Positions 16,061 to 24,368 of a stretch of 64,000 nucleotides of DNA are shown piece after piece. Position numbers and translations under genes: made by a program. Source of the stretch: JACVRW01 sp963734365 (GTDB lineage: Bacteria; Actinomycetota; Thermoleophilia; Solirubrobacterales; Thermoleophilaceae). The notes beneath the pieces are model-generated. The model ran no database searches. It was not told where the DNA came from and saw only the letters and a list, made by a program, of their open reading frames with translations. The stretch covers positions 124,001-188,000 of the forward strand of contig CAVTGV010000008.1 of assembly GCA_963734365.1 (NCBI GenBank). The letters run 5' to 3'. Numbering within the stretch: the stretch's first letter is position 1; the number at the start of each line of letters is the position of its first letter.

Positions 16061-16750
16061 TCAGCGCCCCGCCAGCGCGCGCAACGTGACACGGACCGGC
16101 CGCGGATCGGCCACGAGGTCGACGTGGGAGAGGGCGGGCGCGCCCAGCGCGATGTTCGTCGCACCCGCCAGACGAGACGTGCGCGGAGGGACGACCGTCT
16201 CGTCGAAGCGCGAGTAGACCGACACGTAGCTGGCGCCCCCCGGCGTCTCGTCGCCGGAGTTGAGCGCGTGCAGGAAGCCCGACTCGGGCGCCATCTGGGC
16301 GCAGCCCCGGTCGCAGCCGGACCCTGCGCCGCCGGCGGCGAGCGCTGTGCCGTGATTGGGGGTGCCGAGGAACACCACGCGGCGAGCTCGCGCCGCGCCG
16401 CCCTCGGCGCGCAGGAACGCCCGCACCGCCAGGCCTCCGAGCGAGAAGCCAACGAGGTCGATCCGGCGAGCCCGGGAGGCGCGCACGACCGCGGCCACCG
16501 CGCGGCCCGAGTCGCCGATGGGGGCTCGCCCGCTGTCGGGCAGCTTCACGTAGAGGACGGTCCGCCCGTTGTGCTCGAGCCGCCGTCCGATCGTCTCCAT
16601 CGCGTCCGGGGAGCCGTCGTAGCCGTGCACCAGGACCACCGGGATCACGCCGGGCCGCACCGGCGAGACCTTCTCTTGCGCCTCGTCGCCGCAGCCCACG
16701 GCCGCGGCGGCCAGGACGGCGACGACGATCGCGAGGAGCAGGGGGCGGAT
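16061..16750 (-). CDS. Lipase-like alpha/beta hydrolase, probable lipoprotein
   Basis: The frame encodes a hydrolase with VVLVHGYDGSP (oxyanion region), GFSLGGLAV (GxSxG nucleophile) and a late His in ALSHVDLV. It resembles class-2 and triacylglycerol lipases, about 229 residues. A hydrophobic N-terminus ends in AAAVGCGDE, a lipobox. No ATG, GTG or TTG lies at a sensible position after the upstream stop. ATC at 16750 would give MRPLLLAIVVAVLA, a good signal peptide; CTG at 16741 is the alternative. The start is therefore inferred. It is the last of three minus-strand genes after two small membrane proteins. Confidence 0.75.
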   Translation of the reverse strand: MRPLLLAIVVAVLAAAAVGCGDEAQEKVSPVRPGVIPVVLVHGYDGSPDAMETIGRRLEHNGRTVLYVKLPDSGRAPIGDSGRAVAAVVRASRARRIDLVGFSLGGLAVRAFLRAEGGAARARRVVFLGTPNHGTALAAGGAGSGCDRGCAQMAPESGFLHALNSGDETPGGASYVSVYSRFDETVVPPRTSRLAGATNIALGAPALSHVDLVADPRPVRVTLRALAGR

Positions 16751-16770
16751 GCTGCGAGCCGGCGTCGGAC

Positions 16771-17010
16771 CTAGTGGTGCTCGAGCGGCAGCTCGGCCAT
16801 CTCCTCGCGCGCCTCGCGGATCCAGAGCACGAGGATGGTCACCGTGGTGATCACCCCGATCACTGTCACGGGGAGCCAGATCACCACGCCGATCACCGAG
16901 AGGGTGATTCCGAAGGCGAGCAGCACCGGCAGGTAGGAGGGCCCGGGCAGGTGGATGAGCTCGCCGGGCGGAGGGACGCCGTCCGCGCCCGGCCGCTCGT
17001 CGGCGGCCAT
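16771..17010 (-). CDS. Small two-helix membrane protein resembling oxidase subunit IV
   Basis: A 79-residue protein: a soluble start, then GELIHLPGPSYLPVLLAFG, two membrane helices, and a charged tail (WIREAREEMAELPLEHH). The IHLPGPSY-PxxxAFG pattern before the first helix resembles small subunit IV proteins that accompany actinobacterial haem-copper oxidases. Here it is not beside the catalytic subunits, which lie at 8-13 kb and 50-54 kb. The ATG overlaps the stop of a 34-residue membrane protein gene (TGATG), so the two small proteins are translated together. Assignment as an oxidase subunit is probable rather than certain. Confidence 0.6.
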   Translation of the reverse strand: MAADERPGADGVPPPGELIHLPGPSYLPVLLAFGITLSVIGVVIWLPVTVIGVITTVTILVLWIREAREEMAELPLEHH

Positions 17011-17114
17011 CAGTAGACGAGCCCCACGACCCAGGACAGCGCGAACACCACAAGGGAGATGAGCCCCGCGATGAGCCCGGTGCGGAGGTTCTTATAGGCG
17101 AGACGGCGGTCCAT
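17010..17114 (-). CDS. 34-residue single-pass membrane protein
   Basis: Translation from ATG at 17114 gives MDRRLAYKNLRTGLIAG, then a hydrophobic Leu/Ile/Val helix, ending SWVVGLVY. The stop overlaps the start of the subunit-IV-like gene (TGATG), which supports it as a real coding region. A basic N-terminus followed by one helix of about 20 residues predicts an N-in membrane peptide. Its size equals that of the 34-residue subunit IIa of Thermus ba3 oxidase. It may be a partner of the neighbouring two-helix protein in a respiratory complex; this is inference from context. Confidence 0.6.
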   Translation of the reverse strand: MDRRLAYKNLRTGLIAGLISLVVFALSWVVGLVY

Positions 17115-17261
17115 CGGATGAAAGATGTATCAAATCGAGCGGCGCGGCCCTCGATGGACGAATGATCGAGTGGCGGCGAGCGGCAAGCGCGTCTAGGTTC
17201 ATTAGTCCAGGCCCGTGGCCACGATGGCACCGGGGCGTACCCAACGGAGGGCAGTGCGAAG

Positions 17262-17597
17262 GTGATCGGGATGCGGAGGGCCGTCCAGGCCTTCCTCCAG
17301 GCAAGGCCAGTGAGCGGCGGACCGCTCGAGGTGGAGCTGCGTGAGCTCGGCCCAACCACCGACCCCCGGTCGGGAGAGCGGGTCGACGTGCCGCCGATGG
17401 CGGTCCTGTGGGTGGAGGAACGCCCGCTGGCGGTGCTCCTGCGCGACGTGGTCGCGCTGAGCCCCTATCCGACCGAGCCGGAGATCTCCGAGGATCTCGA
17501 GGCCGACTGCCTCGCGGCCGGCCTGCCGGTCGAGCACATGGGCGAGGCGGGACTCTGGCGCCTGTTCTCGGCACCGGGGCGCCCGCTGGCGCGCTGA
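17262..17597 (+). CDS. Conserved-looking small protein, unknown function
   Basis: A 111-residue ORF from GTG at 17262. The sequence has a regular alpha/beta character (FLQARPVSGGPLEVELRELG; VDVPPMAVLWVEERPLAVLLRDVVAL) and codon use like its neighbours, which supports a real gene. No membrane segment, signal peptide or metal motif is visible. I do not recognise the family. It is divergent from the 34-residue membrane protein gene (147 bases between starts) and converges on a murein-endopeptidase-like gene with a shared hairpin between them. Confidence 0.6.
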   Translation: MIGMRRAVQAFLQARPVSGGPLEVELRELGPTTDPRSGERVDVPPMAVLWVEERPLAVLLRDVVALSPYPTEPEISEDLEADCLAAGLPVEHMGEAGLWRLFSAPGRPLAR

Positions 17598-17602
17598 GCC
17601 GA

Positions 17603-17619
17603 GCTGCCCTCAGGGCAGC
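17603..17619. terminator. Hairpin between convergent genes, containing a stop codon
   Basis: GCTGCCC-TCA-GGGCAGC is a perfect 7-bp stem with a 3-nt loop. The loop TCA is the complement of the TGA stop of the minus-strand endopeptidase-like gene, and the plus-strand gene ends 5 bases before it. It is a likely bidirectional terminator. Confidence 0.55.
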
Positions 17620-18323
17620 CGCACGTGCAGGTGGTTGTCGTGGTTCACGAGCACCTGTACGCGTCCCGGCGGTCCGGTGAGGCCCGTGTTGGGACCCACG
17701 AAGATCACCTGGGCGCCGCGAGCCAGGAAGCGGTCGACGAGCTCCTGAGAGAGCCCGCGGTCGATCTCCGACGCGAACCGCGGCGCGCGCTCGCGGCCGT
17801 CCGCCCGGGGGTAGTAGACGTCCACGTCCAGGCCGTTCTGATGGCTGGCGTGCCCGATCGGCCCGAAGCGGATCCCGAAGTCGCCCCCGCGAGGACGGCT
17901 GAGGTCGCCCACTCCGACGCGAGCGGCGCCCGGGTGAGCGGCGCCGTACTCGCGGGCCACACCGAGCACCGTGCGCACGAGCCGGTCCGTGCCGTAGCGC
18001 CGCCACCAGCGGTCGGGTGAGTGGCGCTCGACGGGGTCCCAGGTGAAGAAGTGGCGCCCCTCCGCGGGTAGCCGCACGCCGTCGATCAGCCGGCCGGCCG
18101 TGTACGTCCCCGCCGGGGTGGAGCGCCGCCAGCGCACGCGCTCGTAACGGGGTGGCGGCCTGTCTATATCGGTCTCGACCCCGCGCATGTCCGGGAGGCC
18201 GATTTCGGCCATTCGGGGTCCGCGCTCTCGCTTCGCGGGCAGCGACGCCGCCGCGGCCGTCGCGAGGACCAGCAGGATGGCTGTCAGCAGTAGGGGAAGG
18301 CGCATTCGGGACGCTCGGGACAA
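17610..18323 (-). CDS. Penicillin-insensitive murein endopeptidase-like (LAS metallopeptidase) exported protein
   Basis: A 237-residue protein with an N-terminal signal helix (LPLLLTAILLVLATAAAA). The catalytic-type motifs are GHASHQNGLDVDVYYP, giving the His and Asp zinc ligands, and NHDNHLHVRLP at the very end, giving the HxH ligand. These are the LAS-fold motifs of MepA and related D-Ala-meso-DAP endopeptidases, which cut peptidoglycan crosslinks outside the membrane. The spacing and the C-terminal position of HLHVRL match the MepA/M74 pattern. It is probably involved in cell wall remodelling. Confidence 0.85.
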   Translation of the reverse strand: MSRASRMRLPLLLTAILLVLATAAAASLPAKRERGPRMAEIGLPDMRGVETDIDRPPPRYERVRWRRSTPAGTYTAGRLIDGVRLPAEGRHFFTWDPVERHSPDRWWRRYGTDRLVRTVLGVAREYGAAHPGAARVGVGDLSRPRGGDFGIRFGPIGHASHQNGLDVDVYYPRADGRERAPRFASEIDRGLSQELVDRFLARGAQVIFVGPNTGLTGPPGRVQVLVNHDNHLHVRLP

Positions 18324-18419
18324 GGCTGGCGGCGCCGGATTACGCCGTCATTAACGAGCTACGCGCAGCGTGACGCCGGAGGTCCCCGCGCCGCATACCT
18401 CCAGGTTCTACGCGGGAAC

Positions 18420-19061
18420 ATGGACACAGAGGCCGCGACTAACATCACCCGCGTGGCGACGTGGATCTTCGAGCCGGGACACACCGAGGCGGAGTTCCGC
18501 GCCCGCCACATGATGGTCACCTGGGTGCGCGGGCTGTTCAAGGACATACGCGGCACGATCGACTGGGACCTGGCGCACTGCGAGACCACCACCTTCGCCG
18601 GTCGCATCGACGCGACCCGGCTCTGGACCGGGGAGGAGGAGCGCGATGCCCACCTGCGCAGCGCGGACTTCTTCGACGTCGACAACCACCCCGACATCAC
18701 CTTCAGCGGCCGTTTCTCGGAGCGCGTGGGAGACCTGCAGTTCAAGGCGGTGGCCGATCTCACCATGCGCGGCACCACCCGGCAGGTGCCGCTCGACGTG
18801 GCCTACCTCGGCGAGTGGAGCACGCCCTTCTGGGCCGAGGGGGAGAACCGTGGCGACATGCGCCGCATCGGCTTCGAGGCCACCGGCCGGCTCGACCGTC
18901 ACGCCTTCGGCGTCTCCTGGCAGGACGAGCTGCCGGGCGGAGGCGTGGTGGCGTCCAACGAGATCGAGCTGACGCTCGACGTGGAGGCGCTGCTGCTCGA
19001 GGATCTCGAGCGCACCGGCGCCGTTGACTACTACCGCCAGATCGGCGCACTGCCCGCGTAG
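18420..19061 (+). CDS. YceI-family protein
   Basis: A 213-residue lipocalin-like beta-barrel protein. Conserved pieces are WIFEPGHTEAEFRARHMMVTWVRG, the LRSADFFDVDNHPDITF block and GDLTMRG-like AVADLTMRGTTRQVPL. YceI proteins bind long polyisoprenoid or lipid molecules. Many are periplasmic, but this one has no obvious signal peptide and is probably cytoplasmic. The ATG at 18420 is the chosen start; an internal GTG (VATWIF) is possible. It lies 17 nt upstream of the deazaflavin-type reductase gene and is probably cotranscribed. Confidence 0.88.
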   Translation: MDTEAATNITRVATWIFEPGHTEAEFRARHMMVTWVRGLFKDIRGTIDWDLAHCETTTFAGRIDATRLWTGEEERDAHLRSADFFDVDNHPDITFSGRFSERVGDLQFKAVADLTMRGTTRQVPLDVAYLGEWSTPFWAEGENRGDMRRIGFEATGRLDRHAFGVSWQDELPGGGVVASNEIELTLDVEALLLEDLERTGAVDYYRQIGALPA

Positions 19062-19078
19062 GGCGAAAGGAGCTCAGG

Positions 19079-19489
19079 ATGCTGTTCGGCCAGAAGCACG
19101 TGGAGCGCTACAGGGAGACCGACGGTGAGGAGGGCCACGACTGGCAGGGCACCACCACCCTGCTGCTCACCACCACCGGACGGCGCTCGGGGGAGGCCCG
19201 CACCACGCCGCTGATCTACCAGCGCTTCGGCGACCACTACCTGGTGGTGGCGTCCAACGGCGGCTCCGACGGACACCCCGGGTGGTACCTCAACCTCCAG
19301 GACGATCCCGATCCGGAGATCCAGGTCAAGGATGACCGCTTTGCGGCGCGCGCCCGCACCGCCACGCCCGACGAGAAGCCCGACATGTGGCGCACGATGA
19401 CCACCACCTGGCCGCCCTACGACGAGTACCAGCAGAAGACCGACCGCGAGATTCCCGTGGTCGTGCTGGTACGCGTCGAGAGCGCCTAG
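19079..19489 (+). CDS. Deazaflavin-dependent (DDN-like) nitroreductase family protein
   Basis: A 136-residue split-barrel protein. Motifs typical of the family are LLLTTTGRRSGEARTTPLIY, YLVVASNGGSDGHPGWYLNL and a C-terminal REIPVVVLVR. Relatives bind coenzyme F420 and reduce quinones or nitro compounds. A clear AAAGGAG ribosome binding site precedes the ATG. The stop overlaps that of the convergent VOC gene within a CTAG palindrome (19486-19489). F420 use is inferred from the family. Confidence 0.88.
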   Translation: MLFGQKHVERYRETDGEEGHDWQGTTTLLLTTTGRRSGEARTTPLIYQRFGDHYLVVASNGGSDGHPGWYLNLQDDPDPEIQVKDDRFAARARTATPDEKPDMWRTMTTTWPPYDEYQQKTDREIPVVVLVRVESA

Positions 19490-20286
19490 CGCGCGCCGCC
19501 GAGCACGAGCTCGATGCCGTCCGGGTCCCGGACCAGCTCGCGCTCCGCTCTGCCCGGCACCTTCACCTCGAAGTGCTCAAGCCCGAGCGCGCCCTCTGGC
19601 GGCGCAGGCGCGCCGGCGGACAGCCAGGTGTTGACTCCTATGTGGTGGTGGTAGCCGCCGGCCGACAGGAACAGCGCGCCGGGGTAGCTGCGCACGGTCA
19701 CGTCGAAGCCCAGCCTGCCCTCGTAGAACGCTTCGGCCGGCGCCAGGTCGGTCACCTGGAGATGCACATGGCCGATGCGGGTGCCCTCCGGCATCGGCCC
19801 CGGCGGCTCGGCGTCGCCCGCGCGAATCTCGGACAACAGGTCCTCCAGGTCGAGCGGGAGCGTGGCCATCTCGATCTGGCCGTCGCGCATGACCCACTCG
19901 TCGCGCGGCCGGTCGCGGTAGATCTCGATGCCGTTGCCCTCCGGGTCGTCGAGGTACAGCGCCTCGGACACGAGGTGGTCGGACGCTCCGGTCAGGCGCC
20001 ACCCCGCAGCCAGCAGCCGCTGTAGGGCGCGCGCGAGATCGGCACGGGTCGGCACCAGGATCGCCTGATGGAACAGGCCGCTGCTGCGCGGCGGACGCGG
20101 CGGCGCGCCGGGAGCGGCGTGCAGCTCCACCAGCGGCGGACCGCCCTCGACTCCCAGCCGGGCCAGACCGTCCTCGACCGACAGCGGCACAAGCCCGATG
20201 GCGCGCTCGTAGAAGGCGCTCAGCGCGTCGTGGTCGGCCACCCGCAGCCGCACGGCGCCGATCTGCGTGGCGGGCGGGAGGCTCAC
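19486..20286 (-). CDS. VOC-superfamily protein, CatE/extradiol-dioxygenase-like
   Basis: A 266-residue protein with two vicinal-oxygen-chelate modules. Module one starts GAVRLRVADHDALSAFYERA and contains FHQAILVP and GNGIEIYRDR. Module two starts IGHVHLQVTDLAPAEAFYE and contains GYHHHIGVNTW and DGIELVL. The His and Glu residues in these segments are the usual metal ligands. The arrangement matches CatE-like proteins annotated as catechol-2,3-dioxygenases, but many are uncharacterised. The GTG start overlaps the stop of the ACC-deaminase-like gene, so the two form an operon. Confidence 0.85.
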   Translation of the reverse strand: MSLPPATQIGAVRLRVADHDALSAFYERAIGLVPLSVEDGLARLGVEGGPPLVELHAAPGAPPRPPRSSGLFHQAILVPTRADLARALQRLLAAGWRLTGASDHLVSEALYLDDPEGNGIEIYRDRPRDEWVMRDGQIEMATLPLDLEDLLSEIRAGDAEPPGPMPEGTRIGHVHLQVTDLAPAEAFYEGRLGFDVTVRSYPGALFLSAGGYHHHIGVNTWLSAGAPAPPEGALGLEHFEVKVPGRAERELVRDPDGIELVLGGAR

Positions 20287-21290
20287 GGAAGCCGCCCCGC
20301 GTAGGCACTGAGCGCGGGCTGGCCGCCGAGGTGCGCGTACAGCACGTTCGACTCGGGGGCGATCTCACCGCGAGTGACCAGGTCGATCATGGCCGCCATC
20401 GACTTACCCTCATAGACCGGATCGGTGAGCATCCCCTCGAGCCGCGCGGCGGTGCGGATGGCCTCGATGGTCGTGTCGTCCGGGATGCCGTAGGTGCCGG
20501 CGTGGTAGCGGTCGTCGAGCACGATCTCGTCGTCGCGCAGCTCGCGGCCCACCTCGATCAGCGCGGCGGTGCGGCGGGCGATGCGCGCCACCTGCTCGTG
20601 GGTCTCGGCGGGCCGGGCGGAGCCATCGATACCGATCACGCGGCGCTCGCGCTCCTGCGCGGCGAAGCCGGCGATCATCCCCGCCTGGGTGCTCCCGGTG
20701 ACCGAGCAGACGACGATGGTGTCGAAGAACACGCCGAGCCCCCGCTCCTGCTCGGCCACCTCCATCGCCCAGCTCGCGAACCCAAGACCGCCCAGCTCAT
20801 GGTCCGAGGCACCCGCGGGGATCGCGTAGGGCTTCCCGCCGCTCTGCTCCACGTCGGCCAGTGCCTGTTCCCAGCTCTCCTTGAAGCCGATCCCGAAGCC
20901 CGACGGGTCGAGCCGCACGTCGGCGCCCATGAGCCGGCTGAGCTGGATGTTGCCCACCCGGTCGTAGATCACGTCGGGCCAGTCGACCCAGCGCTCCTGC
21001 ACCAGCACGCAGTGCAGGCCCGTGCGTGCCGCCGCGGCGGCCACCTGCCGGGTGTGGTTCGACTGAACGCCGCCGATCGAGACGAGCGTGTCGCAGCCCT
21101 TCGCTAGCGCGTCGGCCACCAGGTACTCGAGCTTGCGGGTCTTGTTGCCCCCGAAGGCCAGGCCGCTGTTGCAGTCGTCGCGCTTGGCCCACAGGCGCGC
21201 GCCGCCGAGCTGTGCGCCGAGGCGCTCCAGCGGGTGGACCGGTGAAGGGCCGAAGGTGAGGGGCTCGCGGGCGAACGAGTCGAGGCGCAT
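20283..21290 (-). CDS. acdS: 1-aminocyclopropane-1-carboxylate deaminase
   Basis: A 335-residue PLP enzyme of the tryptophan-synthase-beta fold. The PLP lysine is Lys50 in GGNKTRKLEYL, followed by GGVQSNHTRQ. DPVYEGKSM places Tyr293-Glu294 where characterised ACC deaminases have Tyr294-Glu295, the pair that separates them from D-cysteine desulfhydrases. The reaction opens ACC to 2-oxobutanoate and ammonia, and in soil bacteria lowers plant ethylene. The start at 21290 (MRLDSFAREPLTF) agrees with family N-termini; the longer open frame is not conserved. It is first in an operon with the VOC gene. Confidence 0.88.
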   Translation of the reverse strand: MRLDSFAREPLTFGPSPVHPLERLGAQLGGARLWAKRDDCNSGLAFGGNKTRKLEYLVADALAKGCDTLVSIGGVQSNHTRQVAAAAARTGLHCVLVQERWVDWPDVIYDRVGNIQLSRLMGADVRLDPSGFGIGFKESWEQALADVEQSGGKPYAIPAGASDHELGGLGFASWAMEVAEQERGLGVFFDTIVVCSVTGSTQAGMIAGFAAQERERRVIGIDGSARPAETHEQVARIARRTAALIEVGRELRDDEIVLDDRYHAGTYGIPDDTTIEAIRTAARLEGMLTDPVYEGKSMAAMIDLVTRGEIAPESNVLYAHLGGQPALSAYAGRLP

Positions 21291-21320
21291 GTCAGGCGCA
21301 TACTCAAGCACCTGCGAGTC

Positions 21321-22232
21321 TTGGCGGCCGTGGCGCGCGTGAGGGTCCTCCACTTCACCGATCCGGGCTGTCCCTGGGCCTGGTCCGCTCGCCCGGCGCA
21401 TGCCCGCCTGCGCTGGCGCTACGGCCACCAGCTCGACTGGCAACTGGTGGCGATCGGGTTGAGCGAGGACACCGAGCGCTATCGCGCCGCCGGCCGCACT
21501 CCCGAGTCGGCCGTCCGGGGCTGGACCATGTTCCGGGAGCGTTTCGGCATGCCCTTCCTGCTCGAGCCGAAGTCCCGGCTGGCCGCCACGTCACGCGCCT
21601 GCCGGGCGCTGGTGGCGGTGCGCGACCGAGATCCCGCCCACGCCGACGCCGCCCTCCGCGCGCTTCAGAGGCTCCAGTTCGCCGCCACGGGGCTGCTCGA
21701 CGACGACGACGATCTGCGGGCGGCGCTCGCGGGCGTGCCCGGCGTGGACGCCGCCGCGGCGGTCGCGGCGATCGACGACCCCGCCACCGTCGCCGCCTAC
21801 GAGCGCGACCGCGCCCTCGCGCGCGGCGCCGAGGGATCGCCGACGCACGCCCAGGACCGGCACTCGGTGAGCGACGGCCCGATCCGTTACACGGCCCCTT
21901 CGCTGGTCTTCGAGCACGAGGACGGGCGCCGCATCGAGGCCGGTGGCTTTCAGCCCTTCGAGGCCTACGACCTCGTGCTGGCCAACCTCGATCCGGCGCT
22001 GGAGCGGCGCCCGCCGCCGGAGACTGCGCTGTCGGTGCTCGAGGCCTTCCCCGACGGCCTGGCGACCGCCGAGGTGGCGTCGGTGCTGCGGCCGTCCGAG
22101 CTGGTGGACGCCGATCCCGGCGCGGCGGAGTCCGAGCTCGCCTCGCTGGCGGCCGCGGGCCGTGTGGCGCGCGAGCCGCTCGGCCAGGACGCCTTCTGGC
22201 GCCTGGCCGCTGCCGGCGCCGCCGCGGCCTGA
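21321..22232 (+). CDS. DsbA-family thioredoxin-fold protein with single active-site Cys
   Basis: A 303-residue protein. The N-terminal strand and loop HFTDPGCPWAWSARPA is the DsbA/FrnE signature, but the site reads CPWA, so the second Cys of a CxxC pair is absent. A long helical insertion follows, then YTAPSLVFEHEDGRRIEAGGF, which resembles the cis-Pro end of the thioredoxin fold. The C-terminal 60 residues look like a small winged or helical domain (LSVLEAFPDGLATAEVASVL). Lack of the second Cys argues against a disulfide oxidase. Start is TTG 21321 or GTG 21330. It is divergent from the ACC deaminase gene. Confidence 0.75.
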   Translation: MAAVARVRVLHFTDPGCPWAWSARPAHARLRWRYGHQLDWQLVAIGLSEDTERYRAAGRTPESAVRGWTMFRERFGMPFLLEPKSRLAATSRACRALVAVRDRDPAHADAALRALQRLQFAATGLLDDDDDLRAALAGVPGVDAAAAVAAIDDPATVAAYERDRALARGAEGSPTHAQDRHSVSDGPIRYTAPSLVFEHEDGRRIEAGGFQPFEAYDLVLANLDPALERRPPPETALSVLEAFPDGLATAEVASVLRPSELVDADPGAAESELASLAAAGRVAREPLGQDAFWRLAAAGAAAA

Positions 22233-22311
22233 CTCAGACCGAGCGCCGCGGGGCTCGAGTGCCGCATCTCACAGTGAGATCGACCCCCTTCGAGGTACTG
22301 GTGGAGAGCTG

Positions 22312-23259
22312 ATGCCGCCCTTCCCCAAGCCGCGCTTCGAGTACGACTACGAGCCCACGCACCAGCTCCGCGCCCTGCGCGCCCACCGCGACACGCGCGA
22401 GATCCCGGCCAAGCGCGATGACCGTCTGCTCCTGGCCACCTGGAACATCGCCAACCTCGGCGTGCAGGAGCGCGGCACGGCGGACCACGAGCTGATCGCC
22501 GAGGTGATCAGCTGGTTCGACCTCGTGGCGCTGCAGGAGGTCAACGACAACCTGGCCGGCATTCGCGGCGTGCTCGATCAGCTTCCGTCCAACTGGCGCA
22601 TGCAGTTCTCCGAGGCGGGCGGCAACCGCGAGCGCGCGGCGTTCCTCTACGACGCCCGCCGGGTCGAGCCGCTCGAGAAGACCGGCCGGCTCTCGATCCC
22701 GCCGTCCGACCTCGGCCGGATCACCCTGAAGGGAGTGTCCGCGCCCTTCAAGGGCTTCGACCGCGGGCCCTACGTGGGCACCTTCCGTGCCGGGCGCTTC
22801 AGCGTCGAGTTGATCAACGTGCACCTGTTCTTCGGCTCCGAGGTGCGCTCCGACATCGAGCGGCGGCTGCTCGAGACCTTCGCCGTGGCGCGCTGGTGCG
22901 ACAACCGGCGCCTGAGCCCCAACGCCTATCTGCGTGACATCGTGGCTCTGGGCGACTTCAACCTGCCCGAGCTCTCCGAGAGCGATCCGATCTTCAGCAC
23001 GCTCACGAGCCGCGGCCTCGAGCTGCCGGCCCACAAGAGCGCGGTGGGCGGATCGAGCCTCGACGGCCACAAGCACTACGACCAGGTGGCATTCTTCCCC
23101 GGCGAGACGAGCGAGTTCGCCGAGCGGGTAGACGTGTTCGACTTCGACAACGCCGTGTTCGCCGACCTGTTCGCCGAGCGGCCGCTGAAGCAGTTCCTCG
23201 GCTACGTGCGTTACCACCTCTCCGACCACCGTCCGCTGTGGGCCCAGTTCAAGATCTGA
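22312..23259 (+). CDS. Endonuclease/exonuclease/phosphatase (EEP) family hydrolase
   Basis: A 315-residue protein with the EEP metallophosphoesterase motifs in order: LLATWNIANLG, DLVALQEVN (metal Glu), LINVHLFFG, VALGDFNLPE (Asp-Asn pair) and LSDHRPLWAQF (terminal Asp-His). The family cleaves phosphodiester bonds in DNA, RNA, inositol phosphates or sphingomyelin. No signal peptide is seen. The ATG at 22312 follows GGAGAGC. It is the first of four tightly packed plus-strand genes, the others encoding a patatin-like lipase, a Vps62-like protein and a dipeptidase. A phospholipid or signalling-phosphodiester substrate is possible. Confidence 0.85.
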   Translation: MPPFPKPRFEYDYEPTHQLRALRAHRDTREIPAKRDDRLLLATWNIANLGVQERGTADHELIAEVISWFDLVALQEVNDNLAGIRGVLDQLPSNWRMQFSEAGGNRERAAFLYDARRVEPLEKTGRLSIPPSDLGRITLKGVSAPFKGFDRGPYVGTFRAGRFSVELINVHLFFGSEVRSDIERRLLETFAVARWCDNRRLSPNAYLRDIVALGDFNLPELSESDPIFSTLTSRGLELPAHKSAVGGSSLDGHKHYDQVAFFPGETSEFAERVDVFDFDNAVFADLFAERPLKQFLGYVRYHLSDHRPLWAQFKI

Positions 23260-23279
23260 GCGGCGGCCTCAGCTCGCCC

Positions 23280-24368
23280 GTGAGGGCGATCCCCACCGAC
23301 AGTGGCGAGGAGCCGGAGTCGGGCATCGGCCTGTGTCTCTCGGGCGGCGGCTACCGCGCGATGCTCTTTCACCTCGGCGTAGTCTGGCGCCTGCGCGAGG
23401 CCGGCTGGCTCGAGCGGCTCGACCGCATCTCGAGCGTCTCCGGCGGCTCCATCACCGCCGCGGTCCTCGCCCTCCACTGGGAGGACGATTTCCAGGAGAG
23501 CGTGGTGGCGCCGCTGCGCGACCTCGCGCGGCGCAACATCGACTGGACCGCGGTGCTCGAGGGCGCGCTCCTGCCGGGCTCGATCTCGGACAAGGTGGCG
23601 GGCGCCTACCGCGAGCTCGTGGTCGGCCACGCCGTGCTCGGCGACCTGCCGGAGCGTCCGGATTTCGTGATCAACGCGACCAACGTCGGGTCGGGCGCGC
23701 TGGCGCGCTTCACGCGGGAGGGAGTCAAGGACTGGCGGGTGGGCTGGCTACCCGACAGCGGCATCGAGCTGGCGGTGGCGGTGGCCTGCTCCTCGGCCTT
23801 CCCGCCCGTGCTGTCGCCGCACCGGCTGCGCACCGATGGCGCCCGCTGGGTCGACCTCGAGGGCAACGACCTGGCCACCCCAGAGCACCGCGCGGAGCTC
23901 GTGCTCTCGGACGGCGGCGTCTACGACAACCTCGGCCTGGAGACCGCTTGGAAGCGCTGCCGCACCCTGATCGTGTCCGACGCCGGTGGGCGCATGGCCG
24001 CCGAGCTGCATCCCGAGGGCGACTGGCCGCGGCACATGTTGCGCGTGCTCCGGGTGATCGACAACCAGGTGCGCTCGCTGCGCAAGGAGCAGGTGATCGA
24101 GGGGCTGCGCAGGGGAGCGCGCGACGGCGTGTACGTGGGCATTCGCAGCGACATCACCGACTATGGCCTGGCCGGCGCCCTGCCGGCGCCGCTCGAGCGT
24201 GCCTATGAGCTCGCGGAGCTGCACACGCGCCTGGCGGCGCTGCCCGAGGAGATCCAGGAGCGCCTGGTCAACTGGGGCTACGCGATCGGCGACGCGGGCC
24301 TGCGCAAGCACCTGGACCCGGGTGCGGCGGCCCCCAAGGGCTTTCCCTATCCGGAGGCCGGCGTATGA
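23280..24368 (+). CDS. Patatin-like phospholipase
   Basis: A 362-residue protein of the patatin/cPLA2 acyl hydrolase group. The oxyanion loop is LCLSGGGYRAMLFHLG (residues about 18-33). The nucleophile is in SSVSGGSIT (Ser54), close to the cPLA2 GLSGGS form. The catalytic Asp is in LSDGGVYDNLG (Asp211). Enzymes of this type release fatty acids from phospholipids or act as membrane-targeting effectors. The start is taken at GTG 23280, 20 bases after the upstream stop; the frame is open further back. The stop overlaps the next ATG. Confidence 0.88.
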   Translation: MRAIPTDSGEEPESGIGLCLSGGGYRAMLFHLGVVWRLREAGWLERLDRISSVSGGSITAAVLALHWEDDFQESVVAPLRDLARRNIDWTAVLEGALLPGSISDKVAGAYRELVVGHAVLGDLPERPDFVINATNVGSGALARFTREGVKDWRVGWLPDSGIELAVAVACSSAFPPVLSPHRLRTDGARWVDLEGNDLATPEHRAELVLSDGGVYDNLGLETAWKRCRTLIVSDAGGRMAAELHPEGDWPRHMLRVLRVIDNQVRSLRKEQVIEGLRRGARDGVYVGIRSDITDYGLAGALPAPLERAYELAELHTRLAALPEEIQERLVNWGYAIGDAGLRKHLDPGAAAPKGFPYPEAGV

